From positions 1-43,843 of the forward strand of contig JAGWNK010000035.1 in NCBI GenBank assembly GCA_028871345.1: 43,843 nucleotides of DNA. The letters run 5' to 3'. Made by a program: the position numbers and the translations under genes. Shown here piece by piece: positions 42,065 to 43,843 of the stretch. This DNA is from Alphaproteobacteria bacterium (GTDB lineage: Bacteria > Pseudomonadota > Alphaproteobacteria > Micropepsales > Micropepsaceae). The notes under the pieces are model-generated. The model made no database searches and was not told the DNA's origin. It worked only from the letters and a program-made list of their open reading frames with translations. Numbering within the stretch: the first letter of the stretch is position 1; every line of letters starts with the position of its first letter.

Positions 42065-42892
42065 CTATTGCTGGGCGTAATAAGGCGTCTGGCCGAGATA
42101 GGCCGCGCCGATCACCCGTCCGTAGCCGCCCTGCTGGACCAGCACGACCACGCCGTCATGCGGCGGCGCCTTGGGGTCGGCCGGCGCCACGTCCAGCGCC
42201 ACCGCCTCGCCGCGCCAGCGGCCGACATCGCGGATGTCGCTGACGACATTGTGATAGGTCATGGTACGGCCCGCGTTCTCGCCGCGCCCGATACGCACCG
42301 TCGCGCTCGAGCGCAGGCGAAACAGCCACACCGTGGCGTCGATGTGCTCCTTGCGCGCCAACTCGGGCGCTCGCCCGATCGCGACGCGCAAATGCCGCGC
42401 CGTGTTCATCAGCGACACCGGCACGGACCAGTCGCGCGAGCGCACGTCCTCGGTCGAGGGCGAGAAGGCGGCGTTGCCCAGCATCGCCGCGTCGGTTGCC
42501 CGGTCCCTCGATTCGACGGCCGCGTTGACGGCTTCGACCACCGCCTCGTCGCGCCCGCCCGCCACGTCCCTGGTCCCGTCGACGATGATCTGCGGGGTGT
42601 AGACGCCGCCGTGCCCCATCGCCGCCGCATAGGCCTTCTGGCGGCGGGTGTTGGCTTCGGTGGCCAGCGTGTCCTTCCAGCCAAGCATGTCCCAATAGGT
42701 GATGGGCAGGCTCATGCCGATGACGTCCTTGCGCTGCACCAGCTTACCCATCAGCAGGTCGGCGGGCGGACAGGAACTGCATCCCTGGCTGGTGTAAAGC
42801 TCGACCACCACCGGACGCGATTCACCGGCCATGGCGGCGGTGGCCGCAGCGGCAAGAACGGCGAATGCGACAACGGTGGCGCGGCGCGTCAT
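42065..42892 (-). CDS. DUF1223 family thioredoxin-fold secreted protein
   Basis: A 275-residue protein with signal peptide (VVAFAVLAAAATAAMA-GE) followed directly by a thioredoxin-like start: VVVELYTSQGCSSCPPADLLM, with a CxxC pair near residues 38-41. ITYWDMLGWKDTLA and YTPQIIVDG are the family's conserved blocks. DUF1223 proteins are periplasmic; their reaction is not established, though the CxxC suggests a thiol-redox role. Transcribed alone and convergent with the small gene at 41717. Confidence 0.92.
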   Translation of the reverse strand: MTRRATVVAFAVLAAAATAAMAGESRPVVVELYTSQGCSSCPPADLLMGKLVQRKDVIGMSLPITYWDMLGWKDTLATEANTRRQKAYAAAMGHGGVYTPQIIVDGTRDVAGGRDEAVVEAVNAAVESRDRATDAAMLGNAAFSPSTEDVRSRDWSVPVSLMNTARHLRVAIGRAPELARKEHIDATVWLFRLRSSATVRIGRGENAGRTMTYHNVVSDIRDVGRWRGEAVALDVAPADPKAPPHDGVVVLVQQGGYGRVIGAAYLGQTPYYAQQ

Positions 42893-43076
42893 GGCTCAAC
42901 CATAGGGCCCGAAGGCGCCCATCTCCAGTCACTTCGGGTTGATTGGCATCGTGACGGCAAAACGGCGTGAGGCGGCCGCCCAAACCGCGTTCGCCCAACC
43001 GCCGCCGGCGCAGCGCGGCCGTCATGGTCATCGCAATGCGCGCAGCCCTGCCGTCGCGTTACAGGCGGTTTGGCGC

Positions 43077-43843
43077 CTACTGCGCCGCTTTGGGGCCCTT
43101 GTAGATGATCTGCTCGTGCAGCGCGTTGGCCATCTTGGCCAGCGAGGCGCGTACCCCGGCATAATACTCCGGCGTGCAGGTCGCCCGGGGATGCTCGATC
43201 TTCAAGGTGTAGGTCTGCGTCACCGTGCGCGCATCCTTGCGCTCGAGGTCGACCTGAAGGCGCACGCCGTCGGTCGCCAGAACCTGCGAATCGGGAATCG
43301 ACAGCAACTTGAAACCCTGCGGGAAGCGGAACGTCGTGACCTCTTCGGCGGTCAGCGACGGGCAGAAGTAGTCGCTGTTGCGCGACGCCGGCAGGCTGGC
43401 GCCGACGATCTCGGTGAAGCTGAACGGCTTGAACGCGAGGGTGAACGGCACCGCGCCCGGACCCGGGACGTTGATAGCTCCGGGAACGCGGTAGGTCGCG
43501 GAAATGACGTAGGGCTCGGTGAGGTTGAAGGGGTCGCCGCGGTCGAGCGTGCCTTCGGCGGTGGGGCCGAACAGGCCGTTGATCAAGAGCTTGTCCTGTC
43601 CGGTCGGGATCGACTTGATCATGGCGCGCACATTGACGCCGAGGGCGCCGGCGGCCGTGACCTTGCCTGAGCCCTGCGCCGTGCCGTCGGCCGCGATCGT
43701 CACATCGCTGACGGCGCGGATGGTGGAATTCGCCGCGGTCGCGGCGGGCGTCGTCGTCACCTCGCCGGTTGCCACCTTGAGGACGGGGCGACCCGCATCC
43801 TGATCGGGAAGCACGCCGAACGGGGCGATCCCCGCCGTCGAGT
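43077..43843 (-). CDS. C-terminal part of a DUF3857/transglutaminase-like protein (partial)
   Basis: The frame ends at 43077 and continues without a stop to the right edge, so the 5' part is outside. The edge reads in frame IAPFGVLPDQDAGRPVLK, matching the segment just after the transglutaminase core in DUF3857-domain proteins, followed by beta-rich repeats (YVISATYRVP, TLAFKPFSFTEI) and a helix (YYAGVRASLAKMANALHEQIIY). An in-frame GTG at 43814 is not the real start. Such proteins are exported and of unknown function, sometimes linked to envelope or peptide processing. Confidence 0.75.
   Translation of the reverse strand, partial: STAGIAPFGVLPDQDAGRPVLKVATGEVTTTPAATAANSTIRAVSDVTIAADGTAQGSGKVTAAGALGVNVRAMIKSIPTGQDKLLINGLFGPTAEGTLDRGDPFNLTEPYVISATYRVPGAINVPGPGAVPFTLAFKPFSFTEIVGASLPASRNSDYFCPSLTAEEVTTFRFPQGFKLLSIPDSQVLATDGVRLQVDLERKDARTVTQTYTLKIEHPRATCTPEYYAGVRASLAKMANALHEQIIYKGPKAAQ

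Overview
The window reads as chromosomal DNA of a GC-rich alphaproteobacterium. The signs are the dapF-mtaB-ftsY-septation-protein string next to cytochrome c maturation genes, a PhaR-type polyhydroxyalkanoate (PHA) regulator beside phaA, an HWE-family histidine kinase with a single-domain response regulator, and a match to the alphaproteobacterial EcfG promoter (GGAAC-N17-CGTT). A large TonB-dependent receptor, an exported GH1 glucosidase and exported S9 peptidases suggest an aerobic heterotroph that scavenges polymers. The genus cannot be fixed from the sequence alone. No tRNA, rRNA, CRISPR array, transposase or prophage gene was seen.

Layout. 1-2249: end of an unknown gene, a palindrome-rich spacer, an NTF2-like protein, a PAS_5 protein and HU. 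2416-7042: TonB-dependent receptor, divergent from a TetR-alpha/beta-hydrolase pair with an operator-like inverted repeat between them, then a small lipoprotein. 7101-10547: ABC exporter and Tat-exported beta-glucosidase. 10650-14758 (minus): rpsP-rimM-GNAT-trmD-rplS, with ffh upstream. 14902-15583: HigBA-type toxin-antitoxin pair behind a promoter flanked by direct repeats. 15596-16739: a membrane-anchored unknown and two tiny tandem proteins that share a C-terminal motif. 16754-20979: tandem exported prolyl-oligopeptidase paralogues. 21076-24705: dapF-mtaB-ftsY-yciB, each pair overlapping by ATGA. 24957-27875: MarR regulator and a ccmABC cluster without recognisable ccmD or ccmG. 27971-33073: phaB, phaA and phaR with an aminotransferase and a small secreted protein in between. 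33207-35804: one 865-residue protein fusing acyl-activating, carrier and acyltransferase domains. 35931-41604: stress-type kinase and response regulator, then two EAL proteins. 41717-43843: unknown gene, DUF1223 protein and the 3' end of a DUF3857/transglutaminase-type protein.

Functional themes. (i) Core translation and secretion: ribosomal operon, ffh and ftsY. (ii) Carbon storage and lipid metabolism: phaA/B/R and the acyl synthetase-ACP-acyltransferase fusion. (iii) Sensing and c-di-GMP turnover: HWE kinase, receiver protein, PAS-GGDEF-EAL proteins. (iv) Envelope and nutrient acquisition: receptor, glucosidase, peptidases. A dispersed family of composite hairpin elements built on a CCTCCCC/GGGGAGG stem occurs at least seven times, mostly just 3' of minus-strand genes; one copy forms the coding end of a peptidase gene.

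Most worth following up: the inverted Aas-like fusion enzyme beside phaR, the EcfG-type promoter in front of the HWE kinase operon, the GNAT gene inside the ribosomal operon, the paired small proteins at 16.3-16.7 kb and the hairpin family.
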